DNA of 64,000 nucleotides from Nitrospira defluvii. Its GTDB lineage: Bacteria; Nitrospirota; Nitrospiria; Nitrospirales; Nitrospiraceae. A model generated the notes under the pieces. The model saw nothing but the letters and a program-made list of their open reading frames with translations, searched no databases and was not told the origin of the DNA. Shown piece by piece: positions 17,655-26,509 of this stretch. Location: the NCBI RefSeq assembly GCF_905220995.1, contig NZ_CAJNBJ010000005.1, positions 1 to 64,000 on the forward strand. The letters are read 5' to 3'. The translations under genes and the position numbers were made by a program. The first letter of the stretch is position 1; every line of letters starts with the position of its first letter.

Positions 17655-17732
17655 CAGGTGCCGCCCAATGACGTGGGACTCTCTCTTGGACGGGCGGTCG
17701 TGGCGGCGGCTCACTTTTCAAACAGAAGGTAA
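17655..17732 (+). pseudogene. Relic of a hypF 3' end
   Basis: Twenty-five codons read QVPPNDVGLSLGRAVVAAAH and then a few more residues to a TAA, matching the C-terminus of the intact HypF (QVPPNDGGLSLGQAIVAAH). The DNA is similar but diverged. It lies between the HAD-ATPase gene and hypC, six bases before the hypC start. An ancestral hypF-hypC junction apparently stood here before hypF was replaced or duplicated and the HAD-ATPase gene came to lie in between. Confidence 0.75.
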
Positions 17733-17737
17733 TAGGA

Positions 17738-17962
17738 ATGTGCTTAGCGGTTCCCGGGCAAGTCCTCAGTATCACGGATGACCAACTCCGTACCGCCACG
17801 GTGTCCTTCGGCGGCGCCATGAAAGAGGTCTCGCTTGCGCTCGTGCCAGAAGCTGACGTCGGGGACTATGTGATCGTGCATGTGGGATTTGCCATCAGCA
17901 AACTGGATGAGGAAGCGGCCCAGCGGACGCTAAGAATGTTGCGGATGATCAGTGAGGAGTAA
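17738..17962 (+). CDS. hypC: Hydrogenase assembly chaperone HypC
   Basis: HypC (74 residues) carries the Fe(CN)2CO unit with HypD and escorts the large subunit. It starts with the essential MCLAVPGQV motif, where Cys2 is the ligand, and has the OB-fold pattern GDYVIVHVGFAI. The intact N-terminus fixes the start. hypD follows after 15 bp. Confidence 0.95.
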   Translation: MCLAVPGQVLSITDDQLRTATVSFGGAMKEVSLALVPEADVGDYVIVHVGFAISKLDEEAAQRTLRMLRMISEE

Positions 17963-17977
17963 GGAGCGTCTCTCACG

Positions 17978-19102
17978 ATGAAATACGTCGATGAATACAG
18001 AGAGCGTGCGACCGCCGCGGCATTGGCCGAGACGATACAGCAGATGGTGCGCCGTCCCTGGACGATCATGGAAGTCTGCGGCGGACAAACTCATGCGATT
18101 GTGCGGTTCGGTCTCGATGCCTTGTTGCCGCCGAACCTCACCCTAGTGCATGGGCCTGGCTGTCCCGTCTGTGTTACGCCGATCGGCTTAATCGACCACG
18201 CGCTCCACCTCGCGTCGTTGCCGCGAGTGATCTTCTGCTCTTTCGGGGACATGCTGCGCGTGCCTGGCTCGCAGGGGGATCTGTTCGGCGTCAAGGCTGC
18301 GGGGGGAGATGTCCGCATCGTGTATTCGCCGCTGGATGCGTTGGAGTTAGCCCGCGCGAACCCTGATCGCGAGGTCGTGTGTTTCGCGGTGGGGTTCGAG
18401 ACGACTGCGCCGGCCTATGCGATGGCGGCGATCCATGCGCGGCGCCTGGGTCTCACCAACTTCAGTCTGCTCGCGGCCCATGTGCTCGTGCCGCCGGCCA
18501 TGGAAACCATTCTGTCCGCTCCCGGCTGTCTCGTGCAGGGATTTTTGGCGGCCGGGCATGTCTGTACGGTCATGGGCTATGAAGAGTACGAAGACCTGGC
18601 GCGCCGCTATCGCGTGCCCATCGTGGTCACGGGGTTTGAGCCGATCGACATCCTGGAAGGGATTGCGATGCTGGTTCGCCAATTGGAAGAAGGACGGGCG
18701 GGCGTCGAGAACCAGTACAGCAGATCCGTGCGCCGCGAGGGCAACGTGGCGGCGCAAGCGGCCGTGCGAGAAGTCTTCGAACCGACGCTGCGGGCCTGGC
18801 GTGGCATCGGCGACATTCCTCAGAGCGGTCTGAGACTCACGCCGGCCTATGCCGGCATCGATGCGGCGGCGCGATTTCGTGACGCGCTCGCCCAAGCCGG
18901 GTCGGTGGGTGCAGAAGATCCCGACTGTCGGAGCGGTTTGGTGTTGCAGGGCTTGCTCAAACCGCCGGACTGCCCGGCCTTTGCCACGCGCTGCACGCCG
19001 GAGCAACCGCTCGGCGCGCCGATGGTGTCCAGTGAAGGAGCCTGCGCCGCGTATTACCGCTATAGACGGGGTGCGGGGCACGGGGCGAGAGGCGAGAGGT
19101 AA
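17978..19102 (+). CDS. hypD: Hydrogenase Fe-cofactor assembly protein HypD
   Basis: HypD (374 residues) is the iron-sulfur scaffold on which the Fe(CN)2CO centre is built with HypC and HypE. Family motifs are clear: [11 protein letters not shown] near residue 30, [11 protein letters not shown] near 58 and [10 protein letters not shown] near 135. Conserved cysteines lie toward the C-terminus ([18 protein letters not shown]). The last residues after AYYRYR are Arg- and Gly-rich. It follows hypC in the same operon. Confidence 0.95.
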   Translation: MKYVDEYRERATAAALAETIQQMVRRPWTIMEVCGGQTHAIVRFGLDALLPPNLTLVHGPGCPVCVTPIGLIDHALHLASLPRVIFCSFGDMLRVPGSQGDLFGVKAAGGDVRIVYSPLDALELARANPDREVVCFAVGFETTAPAYAMAAIHARRLGLTNFSLLAAHVLVPPAMETILSAPGCLVQGFLAAGHVCTVMGYEEYEDLARRYRVPIVVTGFEPIDILEGIAMLVRQLEEGRAGVENQYSRSVRREGNVAAQAAVREVFEPTLRAWRGIGDIPQSGLRLTPAYAGIDAAARFRDALAQAGSVGAEDPDCRSGLVLQGLLKPPDCPAFATRCTPEQPLGAPMVSSEGACAAYYRYRRGAGHGARGER

Positions 19103-19137
19103 TCAGCATAGCAAAAGGAAATGGGAGAAAGGAATCC

Positions 19138-20190
19138 ATGGCAGACCACCAAGCACTGCACCTGCATTGTTCCGTGCCGGTGAGAAGCGCGACCGTGCAG
19201 CTGGCGCATGGCGGGGGCGGGCGCCTCATGCAGGAGTTGATCCGGGACATATTCGTCCGGGCTTTTGACAACCCGATGCTGGCGCAATTACATGACGGCG
19301 CGACCTGGCCGGTGGCCGAAGGCACCCTCGCCTTTACCACGGATTCCTACGTGGTATCTCCATTGTTCTTCCCCGGCGGGGACATCGGGAGCTTGGCCGT
19401 GCATGGGACGATCAATGACCTCGCCATGTGCGGCGCCATGCCGCTGTATCTGAGTGCTGGGTTTATCCTGGAAGAAGGCCTCAGCATGGAGACGCTGCAG
19501 AACGTGGTGGAGTCCATGGCCAAGGCGGCGGAAGAGGCGGGGGTGCAGGTCGTGACCGGAGATACGAAGGTGGTGGATCGGGGCAAAGGCGACGGGGTTT
19601 TTATCAACACTGCCGGGATTGGAGTCGTGCCGCCTGGTATTCGGATCGGGCCGGATGAGGTGAAATCAGGTGATGCCATCTTGCTGAGCGGAGATCTGGG
19701 GTCTCACGGCGTCGCGGTCCTCAGCGTGCGTGAAGGGTTGCGCTTCACCGGCGAAATCGAAAGCGACTCGGCGCCGTTGCATCGGGTCGTGCGGGACCTG
19801 CTGGGAAGTGGAGTGCCTGTCCATTGTCTGCGCGATCTGACTCGCGGCGGCCTGGCCAGTGCGCTCAATGAACTCGCTGTCGGGGCGAACTCGGGTATGA
19901 CCATTGAAGAATCGCTCATTCCTGTGCGCGAGTCTGTGCGCGGCGCATGCGAACTGCTGGGGCTCGATCCCTTGTATGTCGCGAACGAAGGACGGTTTAT
20001 CGCCTTCGTGCCGGAATCGCATGTGGATGAGGCGTTGGCCGCCATGCGCCGACACAGGGTCGCGCATCAGGCGGTTCGCATCGGCTCGGTCACGGATGTC
20101 GGCTCTCCCATCGTTGCGTTGCGCACGGTGCTGGGAACACACCGCATCCTCGATCTGTTGTCGGGCGAGCAACTGCCTCGCATTTGCTAA
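19138..20190 (+). CDS. hypE: Hydrogenase maturation protein HypE
   Basis: HypE (350 residues) dehydrates the carbamoylated C-terminal cysteine to a thiocyanate that donates the cyanide ligand. The protein ends in PRIC, giving the required terminal Cys. It has the PurM-like ATP-binding fold, with [14 protein letters not shown] near residue 21 and [14 protein letters not shown] near 140. The start follows AAAGGAA. It is the last gene of the hydrogenase operon. Together with HypF, HypC and HypD it completes the cyanide-ligand pathway. Confidence 0.95.
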   Translation: MADHQALHLHCSVPVRSATVQLAHGGGGRLMQELIRDIFVRAFDNPMLAQLHDGATWPVAEGTLAFTTDSYVVSPLFFPGGDIGSLAVHGTINDLAMCGAMPLYLSAGFILEEGLSMETLQNVVESMAKAAEEAGVQVVTGDTKVVDRGKGDGVFINTAGIGVVPPGIRIGPDEVKSGDAILLSGDLGSHGVAVLSVREGLRFTGEIESDSAPLHRVVRDLLGSGVPVHCLRDLTRGGLASALNELAVGANSGMTIEESLIPVRESVRGACELLGLDPLYVANEGRFIAFVPESHVDEALAAMRRHRVAHQAVRIGSVTDVGSPIVALRTVLGTHRILDLLSGEQLPRIC

Positions 20191-20349
20191 CAGGTGGCAG
20201 GCAGGAGAGGCCGCTCGCGCGAAAGGAAATCGTATGGATAAAGTAGGCCTTGGGATTGGTAGCGGTCATTGCGGGGCTGGTGGGGGCTTTTGCCCTCTAT
20301 TAAGGGGCGGCAGAAGGGACAATAGTTCTTTCATCAGCCATGCGGGAAG

Positions 20350-20469
20350 CCACGGCTGTGAAGCCGTGGAGGAATGCGTAGCGGGTGTCCGCCGAAGCCT
20401 TGGTGAAGGCGGACATGGTTCGGCGGGTTCGCCGAAGAAACCAAAGGGACCACGGCTGTAAAGCCGCGG
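20350..20469. repeat. Cluster of four hairpin-forming inverted repeats
   Basis: Four stem-loops follow each other: CCACGGCTGTGAAGCCGTGG (20350-20369); a hairpin with TCCGCC pairing GGCGGA (20388-20413); TCGGCG pairing CGCCGA (20419-20434); and CCACGGCTGTAAAGCCGCGG (20450-20469). The first and last are near copies of one unit. This is a REP-like extragenic palindrome array and may also end hydrogenase transcripts. Confidence 0.6.
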
Positions 20470-20532
20470 GGCTCCGACGTGGGGGAGAATAAGGATGTAG
20501 AAAAAGGCGACGACCGAGGACGTCCGCGTATC

Positions 20533-20558
20533 GTGACGATAAGTCGAATGATAGTCAC
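20533..20558. promoter_or_regulatory. Dyad operator-like site upstream of cupredoxin gene
   Basis: GTGACGAT (20533-20540) and ATAGTCAC (20551-20558) form an imperfect inverted repeat (7 of 8 pairs) around a 10-base centre. It lies 33 bp before the start codon of the cupredoxin gene. The symmetry suggests a dimeric regulator; which one is unknown. Confidence 0.35.
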
Positions 20559-20591
20559 AATAGGCACATACAGACGAGAGGGAGGTGATGC

Positions 20592-21044
20592 ATGGTGGAA
20601 CGAACACGTCAGATCTCTAGTTTTTTCAGCCGAGGGCTCGTCGCGCTCGCGTGCCTGGTTGTATTCCAAGTCGGTCTGGTTCAAGCCACTGACTCCACTG
20701 AGGTGGCGCAAGAGCAACGGATTGAGATCGTCATTCGAGATTCGGCCTTCCTCCTGACCAAGCCCGCCCCGATCCGGCCCGGGCTATCCACTGTCATCGT
20801 TCTCCGAAACGAAGACATCATCCGGCACGGCTTTACCTCGCCGATGTTGTTTGGCTTGTTGGTGCATGCGGAAGGCGAAGGGATCGCTTCCTATGGCAAG
20901 GGTATTGAGGGGGTTTATGTGGATCCCGGGAAAACGCTTGTGATCCGGTTTACGACGGAGCGCCCCGGAAGTCATCCCTTTCGCTGCGATCTCCATCCGC
21001 AGATGAAAGGGGAGTTCCTGATGTTGGAAGTTCTGGCGGTCTAG
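20592..21044 (+). CDS. Exported cupredoxin-like protein with full CxxxH/M-type ligand set
   Basis: This 150-residue protein begins with a signal-peptide-like segment (hydrophobic about 14-32, then QATDS). The mature part is a small beta-sandwich pattern: VLRNEDIIRHGFTSP near residue 75, DPGKTLVIRF near 115 and FRCDLHPQMKGEF near 133. The His of RHGF with Cys, His and Met of CDLHPQM could form a type 1 copper site. Strong homologs in this window are at 42068 and 49017, which lack the Met. A periplasmic electron-carrier or copper role is inferred. The start follows GGGAGGTGATGC. Confidence 0.75.
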   Translation: MVERTRQISSFFSRGLVALACLVVFQVGLVQATDSTEVAQEQRIEIVIRDSAFLLTKPAPIRPGLSTVIVLRNEDIIRHGFTSPMLFGLLVHAEGEGIASYGKGIEGVYVDPGKTLVIRFTTERPGSHPFRCDLHPQMKGEFLMLEVLAV

Positions 21045-21049
21045 CCTGG

Positions 21050-22345
21050 ATGAGCAATCATGAGATGGCTTTTGACGAGATCTTCTGGGGGTTTCTGATC
21101 GCGCTGGGCGCTGGAGCGCTCATCGGCCTGCAACGCCAGCAGTCCAGGGATGAGGAAAAAGGCCCCGGCGTCGGCGGCCTTCGGACCTTTCCGCTCATTG
21201 CGTTGGCCGGCGCCCTCTCCACATTTATCGCACATACGATGGGGATGTGGCCCATGCTGGGTGCCATGGTGGTGATCGGCGTTTTCCTGGCCGTCTCGCA
21301 GTATCAAGAGTCGAGCCGAAGCGCGGACCCGGGGATTACCACGCAAGTGGCGGCCCTCATCACCTTTCTCCTGGGGGTCCTGGCTCTCTCGCCTGGGATT
21401 CCCTTGCCTGTCGGAGACCGCTATCTCCTGATTGTCGCCAGTGCCGGTGTGGTGATGGCCCTGCTGTCGTTCAAGGAGCCGCTGCACCAGGCGGTGGCCC
21501 GCATCTCCGATGACGATCTGTACGCGACGGCGAAGTTTGTGGTGCTCGCGGTGGTCGTTCTGCCGTTGCTGCCCAACCGCACCTACGGTCCCTTCAATGT
21601 CGTAAATCCCTTCCATGTGGCGCTCATGGTCGTGTTGATCGCAGGGATGAGTTTCCTCGGGTACATCGCGATGCGGATTGCCGGTCCGCGTCACGGCCTC
21701 CTGGCGACCGGCATGCTGGGGGGACTGGTGTCCTCCACGGCCGTCACGATCAGCCTGGCGACGCGGGCGCGGGAATCACCGCCGATGGTTGCGCTCGCCG
21801 CCGTCGCGACGGTGTTGGCGTCGAGCACCATGTTTCTGCGTATGCTCGTCGTGATCGGAGTCGTCGCTCCCAATCTGCTCACGAGTCTGATCTGGCCGTT
21901 GTGGATCATGGCGCTCGGCGGCTATGGGACGGCGCTGCTGTTCTATCTCAAGTCGCGTGCGATTCTCCACGAGGTGCCCCCTGTTCTTTATTATAATCCG
22001 CTCGAACTGGGCACGGCGTTGAAGTTCGGCCTCTTTTATGCGGTCGTGATTGTCGTGGCCAAAGGCGCGCAGATCGTCCTCGGCGACCAGGGACTCTATG
22101 CCTCCAGTGTGCTGGCCGGGACAACCGATGTCGATGCGATCACCCTCTCGGTGGCTCGGTTTCACCAGGAGGGATTGGATACGCGGACCGCGGCGACCGC
22201 GATCACGGCGGCGGCGATGACGAACACGATCACCAAAGCGGCTCTTGCCGCCTGGTTCGGCGGCAAACCGTTGGCCTGGCGGGTGGCGCTGGGCTTGGGT
22301 GTGGCATTGGCCGGCGGCGCTGTGACGCTGGTCTTCACCACATAG
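21050..22345 (+). CDS. MgtC/SapB-DUF4010 integral membrane protein
   Basis: This 431-residue polytopic membrane protein has about twelve hydrophobic helices. The N-terminal third follows the MgtC pattern (ALGAGALIGLQRQ, GGLRTFPLIALAGAL). The C-terminal two-thirds are the DUF4010 domain (GGLVSSTAVTISLATRARE, GTTDVDAITLSVARF, NTITKAALAAWFGG). The substrate and role are not established for the family; transport or a magnesium/stress-related function is often suggested. It starts five bases after the cupredoxin gene, so the two are probably co-transcribed. Confidence 0.85.
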   Translation: MSNHEMAFDEIFWGFLIALGAGALIGLQRQQSRDEEKGPGVGGLRTFPLIALAGALSTFIAHTMGMWPMLGAMVVIGVFLAVSQYQESSRSADPGITTQVAALITFLLGVLALSPGIPLPVGDRYLLIVASAGVVMALLSFKEPLHQAVARISDDDLYATAKFVVLAVVVLPLLPNRTYGPFNVVNPFHVALMVVLIAGMSFLGYIAMRIAGPRHGLLATGMLGGLVSSTAVTISLATRARESPPMVALAAVATVLASSTMFLRMLVVIGVVAPNLLTSLIWPLWIMALGGYGTALLFYLKSRAILHEVPPVLYYNPLELGTALKFGLFYAVVIVVAKGAQIVLGDQGLYASSVLAGTTDVDAITLSVARFHQEGLDTRTAATAITAAAMTNTITKAALAAWFGGKPLAWRVALGLGVALAGGAVTLVFTT

Positions 22346-22421
22346 CCCATAGCGCAAAGTGGCTGGGAACAATCATGGGTGGCATTGTGTTCCGCTTGTA
22401 CGCACAGAAGACACTATGTAG

Positions 22422-22967
22422 GTGCTCGTCCTGAACTGCGGCAGTTCAAGCCTGAAATTCCGGGTGGTAGACATCCGCGATGAGACGTCGACCACCATGA
22501 TCAGCGGAATGGTGGATCGCATCGGCGGTGAGGCGAGGCTGCGGCCGGCTCACGGTTCCCTGTCGGACGCGGAAGTCCGGTCGGACATTCGCAACCACGA
22601 CCAGGCTGTTCGGTGGGTGCTCGACCGTTGCCAGCGGTGTGCGGTCGAGGCCGTCGGCCATCGCGTGGTTCATGGGGGCGCCAACTTTCAGCAACCCGTC
22701 CGCATCGACGCGACCGTCACGGCTGAGATCGAGCAGCTCGGCAAGCTGGCGCCGTTGCACAACCCGGCGTGTCTGGCTGGGATCACCGCTGCCCAGCGCG
22801 TACTGGGTTTCGATGTGCCCATGGTGGCGGTCTTCGACACGGCCTTTCACCGCAGGATGCCGGAGCGAGCGGCCATCTATGCGATCCCACAGGGCCTGGC
22901 CGCGCAGTATCGCATCCGGCGCTATGGGATCCACGGGATCGCCCATGCGTCGCTCTATCGTTCATGA
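22422..22967 (+). pseudogene. ackA: Truncated acetate kinase copy (N-terminal 180 residues)
   Basis: The frame carries the acetate kinase N-terminus (VLNCGSSSLKF near residue 3, HRVVHGG near 80, HGIAHASL near 172) and then stops. Acetate kinases are about 400 residues, so the catalytic C-terminal half is missing. Long blocks are identical in DNA to the acetate kinase at 29165: about 135 bp near the start and about 90 bp in the middle, with diverged stretches between. It is a partial duplicate or recombination remnant. It begins from GTG without a good ribosome site. Confidence 0.85.
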
Positions 22968-23425
22968 TCGTGTCCGCCGTGGAAATCCGATGACGGAGAA
23001 TCGCTTTTTCTCACCCCGCCAGGTCATCCCCCAGTAGTCTCACGCCCGTACGTTGGTTCCCGTGCAGACTCATGCGGATCGCGACTCGACCCTCACGCAA
23101 CCACTGTGCGTGGCACAGATTCCGAGTGAATGCAGTTGCGCTGTCGCCATTCGCATCACTGACCTCGTACCTTCGCGACCGCATCATTCCGAGGGGATCG
23201 TGTGCCAGCGTGATGCGTTTCCCGATGTCCGAACCCGTGCCGTATCAAATCAATACTCACGCCTGCGCCCCTTTATGACCCACCGGTTCACAGCGCCCCC
23301 ACGGGGCCAGAACCTCCATGCACGGAGCACTTCATGAGCCGCGACCGCACGGTCCGTGGACTGGATGGTCAGAATAGGGCGCGGGGTCTATCGAGGCGCA
23401 TACCATCGTCCGTTGTTCAGGGGTC
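22968..23425. other. Intergenic stretch without recognised genes
   Basis: No coding pattern, RNA or clear repeat is visible between the acetate kinase fragment and the LysR gene. The short open frames here have no recognisable domain or ribosome site. Confidence 0.5.
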
Positions 23426-24325
23426 CTAGGTCAGGAGTTCCCGGCGTGCTGCCTCGAAGATCGTTCGCACAGCGGGATGCTCCAGCTTACGCTCCACCGT
23501 GATCGCGTAAAAACGCTGTTTGACGCCATCCACTCGGCCCAGCATGCGCACCTGATACTGCCGGCAGATTTCCTTCTCCATGACGGTCGAGCCCGGAAAA
23601 ATCCCGTACCCATCGTGACCGATCGCCTTCAAGGTCGCGCTATCTTCAAATTCTCCGATGATGTTGGGGTGAAGTTCCTTGCGAACCAGCCAGGTATCTA
23701 AGAGCCGGCGGAGTGTCGCGTGAGAGGTCGGCAATAAGAACGGGGCACCTTCCAATGACTGCGGGAAGTTCCGGCGATAGCGCGTTGCGAGCTTCGCTGT
23801 GGCAAAGAGAGTGATGGTGGATTCCCCCATCAAGTGGCTATAGGCTTGGACGTTGACGGTCGAAGGCGCCTGCGTGTCGCCGATGACGAGATCCAGCCTG
23901 TGAATCGCGAGGTCGGCCAAGAGCCGGTCCAGTGTGCCTTCCAAGCAGACGATGCGTGCGAGGTAGGAGAGCGTGAACGCGGGCTTCAGAATCCGGGTAG
24001 CGAGCAGCTTCGGCACCGCATCGGCGATACCGACGGTAAGGCGCATGGATCGCCCGCCGCTACGGCCTTTGACCGTGTTCATCAAGTCTTGTCCCAGGGA
24101 AAAGATATCTTCTGCGTAGCCGAATACGACTCTCCCCATCTCCGTCAGGATTAAGTGTCGCCCCGATCGAGCGAACAACCGTTCGCCCAGAGCTTCTTCC
24201 AAGACCCGTATCTGCGCGCTGATGGTCGGTTGAGCCAGACGGAGCTCTTCACAGGCTTTGCGCACGCTTCCGTGTTTAGCGACCGACCAGAAATACAAGA
24301 GATGGTGATAGTTCAGCCATTCCAT
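23426..24325 (-). CDS. LysR-family transcriptional regulator, NhaR-like
   Basis: This 299-residue LysR-type regulator has an N-terminal winged helix-turn-helix (WLNYHHLLYFWSVAKHGSV, then AQPTISAQIRVLEEALGE) and a C-terminal ligand-binding domain. The N-terminus (NYHHLLYFW) is typical of the NhaR subgroup, which in E. coli responds to sodium and activates an Na+/H+ antiporter. It is transcribed away from the secreted-protein gene at 24456, with a T-N11-A dyad at 24340-24356 between them. The target genes here are unknown; the antiporter at 37312 is not adjacent. Confidence 0.9.
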   Translation of the reverse strand: MEWLNYHHLLYFWSVAKHGSVRKACEELRLAQPTISAQIRVLEEALGERLFARSGRHLILTEMGRVVFGYAEDIFSLGQDLMNTVKGRSGGRSMRLTVGIADAVPKLLATRILKPAFTLSYLARIVCLEGTLDRLLADLAIHRLDLVIGDTQAPSTVNVQAYSHLMGESTITLFATAKLATRYRRNFPQSLEGAPFLLPTSHATLRRLLDTWLVRKELHPNIIGEFEDSATLKAIGHDGYGIFPGSTVMEKEICRQYQVRMLGRVDGVKQRFYAITVERKLEHPAVRTIFEAARRELLT

Positions 24326-24339
24326 GGCTGGAGAGTATA

Positions 24340-24356
24340 CATCGAAATAACCGATG
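24340..24356. promoter_or_regulatory. Candidate LysR-type binding site
   Basis: CATCG-AAATAAC-CGATG is a perfect dyad that also fits the T-N11-A rule of LysR regulators (T 24342, A 24354). It lies 15 bp upstream of the LysR start in the divergent promoter region, a usual place for autoregulation. Confidence 0.5.
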
Positions 24357-24455
24357 GCTCTAGCGTGAATTATCTATTTTTCAATGCGGCGATTGATTGC
24401 TATCGTGGGGCTGTCGAGAGAGAAAGGAATCCACAACCGAACAGGAGGCCCCATC

Positions 24456-24929
24456 ATGGTCACGACGCAACGATTGAGGATTCTGTCTCCGCTGGGGCTC
24501 GGTGTTGTCCTCTTCGTGGCGCCCGCGTGGGCAGAGATAGACCATCGGGTTGGTTTACCGCCCCTGCAGGGCCGGCCGCCTGTGGTCGTAAATGAAGGAC
24601 AACTCCATGGGACGGGCTCGATAACCACTCATCGTGACGGTCTGTCGCCGGGTTCACACAACGCGGGGCGTCTCAATTGGGAGCGCGTGGAAGGGAGAGT
24701 GGCTAGTTCACGCACCACTACCAGCTTGCACTTTGATGTTTACGTCAGGCCGGGCCAGATCCCAAAACATGTGTGGGAGGCGCAGGCATCCCGGTGTGGC
24801 GCTGGTAAAGTCGGCCGGCACGGCGGATGCGATCGAATTTCGGAACCGACCTTGATGACCGATCAACGACTAGAAAGAGGGAGCGGTGAAACAGGCAGTC
24901 GCCCGGTGTCGCGAGGGACGCGGCCATGA
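24456..24929 (+). CDS. Small exported protein of unknown function
   Basis: From ATG 24456, preceded by AGGAGG at ideal spacing, the protein begins with a signal peptide (basic start, hydrophobic LGLGVVLFVAPAWA, likely cleavage before EIDH). The mature part is Pro-, Gly- and His-rich with no recognised domain. The C-terminal part runs through the ribosome site of the next gene and may be out of the true frame. It is divergent from the LysR gene and could be its target. Confidence 0.45.
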   Translation: MVTTQRLRILSPLGLGVVLFVAPAWAEIDHRVGLPPLQGRPPVVVNEGQLHGTGSITTHRDGLSPGSHNAGRLNWERVEGRVASSRTTTSLHFDVYVRPGQIPKHVWEAQASRCGAGKVGRHGGCDRISEPTLMTDQRLERGSGETGSRPVSRGTRP

Positions 24930-25227
24930 ATTCAACGGCGCGTGCCAGCCCAGCTTGCGGAGCAGTGGAGGTCGAGGCGGTACGATCCCGATGAGCCGAA
25001 CGCAATCTGAGTCTACAGGGGCAACCGGGCAGCACATCTGCCCACGTGGCCACGGGCTCATGGTGCCAGTCTGTATTGATGGTGTGCTGCCGAGCATCCT
25101 CGATGAAGGTATATTGCTCTCGCGGCGTTGCGTGAATTGCGGCGAGTGGATCGATGCAACGGTGATGGCCAATCGACGAGCCGGACCAGAGGGAACTGTG
25201 GCCGTGGCGCGGCCCCGGCGTCGATAG
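24886..25227 (+). CDS. Small zinc-ribbon-like protein
   Basis: This short protein has a probable metal-binding pattern: HICPRGHGLMVPV, then RCVNCGEWIDATV some 30 residues later. The GTG at 24886 follows GAGGGAG; a shorter start is ATG 24991. A similar layout (CGGLLVPE ... WRCVQCGHVVDPV) appears at 50045-50329, so this is a small recurring family. Function unknown. Confidence 0.5.
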   Translation: MKQAVARCREGRGHEFNGACQPSLRSSGGRGGTIPMSRTQSESTGATGQHICPRGHGLMVPVCIDGVLPSILDEGILLSRRCVNCGEWIDATVMANRRAGPEGTVAVARPRRR

Positions 25228-25313
25228 CGACGAGTGATCCGGCCATCTCCAGTCACGGCTCAGGTGACCAGACACAACAAACCGGCGGAAGCGCCAGGGA
25301 AAGGACGACGATC

Positions 25314-26312
25314 ATGACCGATCAAAGAGATGCGGGTCGGATGGTGTCGAATATCGTGTTGGCCGGCGGGGAAGGGGAACGGGTCAAGCCTCTGGTGCAG
25401 CGATGGTTGGGGCGGCCTCGACCGAAGCAATATTGCGCCTTCGTCGGGACCCGGTCAATGTTTCAACACACGGTGGACCGTGTTACGCAGCTCTCGCCGG
25501 CGGACTGCGCCGTCGTTGTCGCGGCTCGCCACCATCGGCCCGATGTGGAATCCCAATTGCGCGGCCGGCCGATTGGCAAACTCCTGTTGCAACCCGCCAA
25601 CCGCGATACGGCGGCGGGTGTGTTCCTGCCGCTGTCCTACGTATGGGGGCGCCATCCTCAAGCGACGGTTGTGGTGCATCCGTCGGATCACTTCATTTTT
25701 CCGGAACACCGATTTCTCGATACCGTGCGCCACGCGATCGCGTCTGTCGACGCCACCCCGGATCAGATGCTCTTGTTGGGCGTTCAGCCGGATCGGTTGG
25801 AGACTGAGTACGGATGGATTGAACGTGGCCCGGCATTGACCGGGGCGCCGGGTCATCCGGTCCATGCGATGTCGTCATTCCTCGAAAAGCCATCGGCTGA
25901 GCTAGCGGATGCGGCACTCCGGGGGGGAGCCTTGTGGAACACGCTGGTCCTTGCCGCCAAGGCGGACACGTTGTGGCAAGCCGGGTATGCCTGTTTCCCC
26001 GACATGATGCCCCTCTTTGAGCGGCTGGCGTCCGCCTGGGACCGTCCGGGCGAATGCGCGGCGTTGGAGGGGGTCTATCAGGAGATGCCGGCCTATAACT
26101 TTTCTTCGCACCTCCTGCAACGGCTGCCGGACCATGTGGCGGTCATGGAACTGGCCGGTGTGCTGTGGAGCGACTGGGGCAAGCCGGAACGGATCGCAGA
26201 AACGATTCGCCGTATCGGCAAGACTCCGGCGTTTCCTTTGGACTGCCTTGATCGGCCGTTCGCCCCACACCCGGTTCCGGAGCTTGCACGGCAGGTGCCG
26301 GTGTTTGCCTAA
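25314..26312 (+). CDS. Mannose-1-phosphate guanylyltransferase-like nucleotidyltransferase
   Basis: This nucleotidyltransferase (332 residues) has the sugar-NTP signature VLAGGEGERVKPL near residue 14 with RPKQYCAF shortly after. It also has the VVHPSDHFIF motif near 125 and FLEKP near 190. The family joins GTP or a similar NTP to a sugar-1-phosphate for polysaccharide synthesis. Only the nucleotidyltransferase domain is present, with no C-terminal isomerase domain. ATG 25314 follows a purine-rich AAAGGACGACG. Sugar specificity cannot be told from sequence by eye. It stands alone, with no glycosyltransferase nearby. Confidence 0.8.
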   Translation: MTDQRDAGRMVSNIVLAGGEGERVKPLVQRWLGRPRPKQYCAFVGTRSMFQHTVDRVTQLSPADCAVVVAARHHRPDVESQLRGRPIGKLLLQPANRDTAAGVFLPLSYVWGRHPQATVVVHPSDHFIFPEHRFLDTVRHAIASVDATPDQMLLLGVQPDRLETEYGWIERGPALTGAPGHPVHAMSSFLEKPSAELADAALRGGALWNTLVLAAKADTLWQAGYACFPDMMPLFERLASAWDRPGECAALEGVYQEMPAYNFSSHLLQRLPDHVAVMELAGVLWSDWGKPERIAETIRRIGKTPAFPLDCLDRPFAPHPVPELARQVPVFA

Positions 26313-26387
26313 CGGGGGGTCACGATGGCGACTCCCAGATCCGTTTCAGGCCAGAGGCTCCTAAGGAGGCGCCGGCCAAAAGGAAGA

Positions 26388-26418
26388 GCCCGAGTGGGCG
26401 TCGAACGCCCACTCGGGC
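26388..26418. terminator. Perfect 13-bp stem hairpin
   Basis: GCCCGAGTGGGCG and CGCCCACTCGGGC flank a TCGAA loop, 75 bp after the nucleotidyltransferase stop. It is a very stable hairpin without a following T run, so it is a possible factor-assisted or processing terminator. Confidence 0.5.
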
Positions 26419-26509
26419 ACGGCGCGCATCGTGTGGCGGCCACGCTGTAGGACGGACATCGCCGACCCTGGCCCTCATGGCGCCGAGCGTCCCACTGCTG
26501 CAAACGACG

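Larger units (their letters stand above)
20191..20591. other. Intergenic: hairpin cluster and a possible frameshifted micro-ORF
   Basis: A short start at 20234, with AGGAAA before it, reads MDKVGLG. After a one-base shift, a hydrophobic stretch LVAVIAGLVGAFALY runs to TAA at 20301-20303; this resembles a broken tiny membrane protein. Next come hairpins (20350-20469) and a dyad (20533-20558) ahead of the cupredoxin gene. Confidence 0.4.

Noticed and set aside
20350-20469. A riboswitch
   Set aside because: The hairpins are repeated simple palindromes at the end of an operon rather than a structured aptamer before a start codon.
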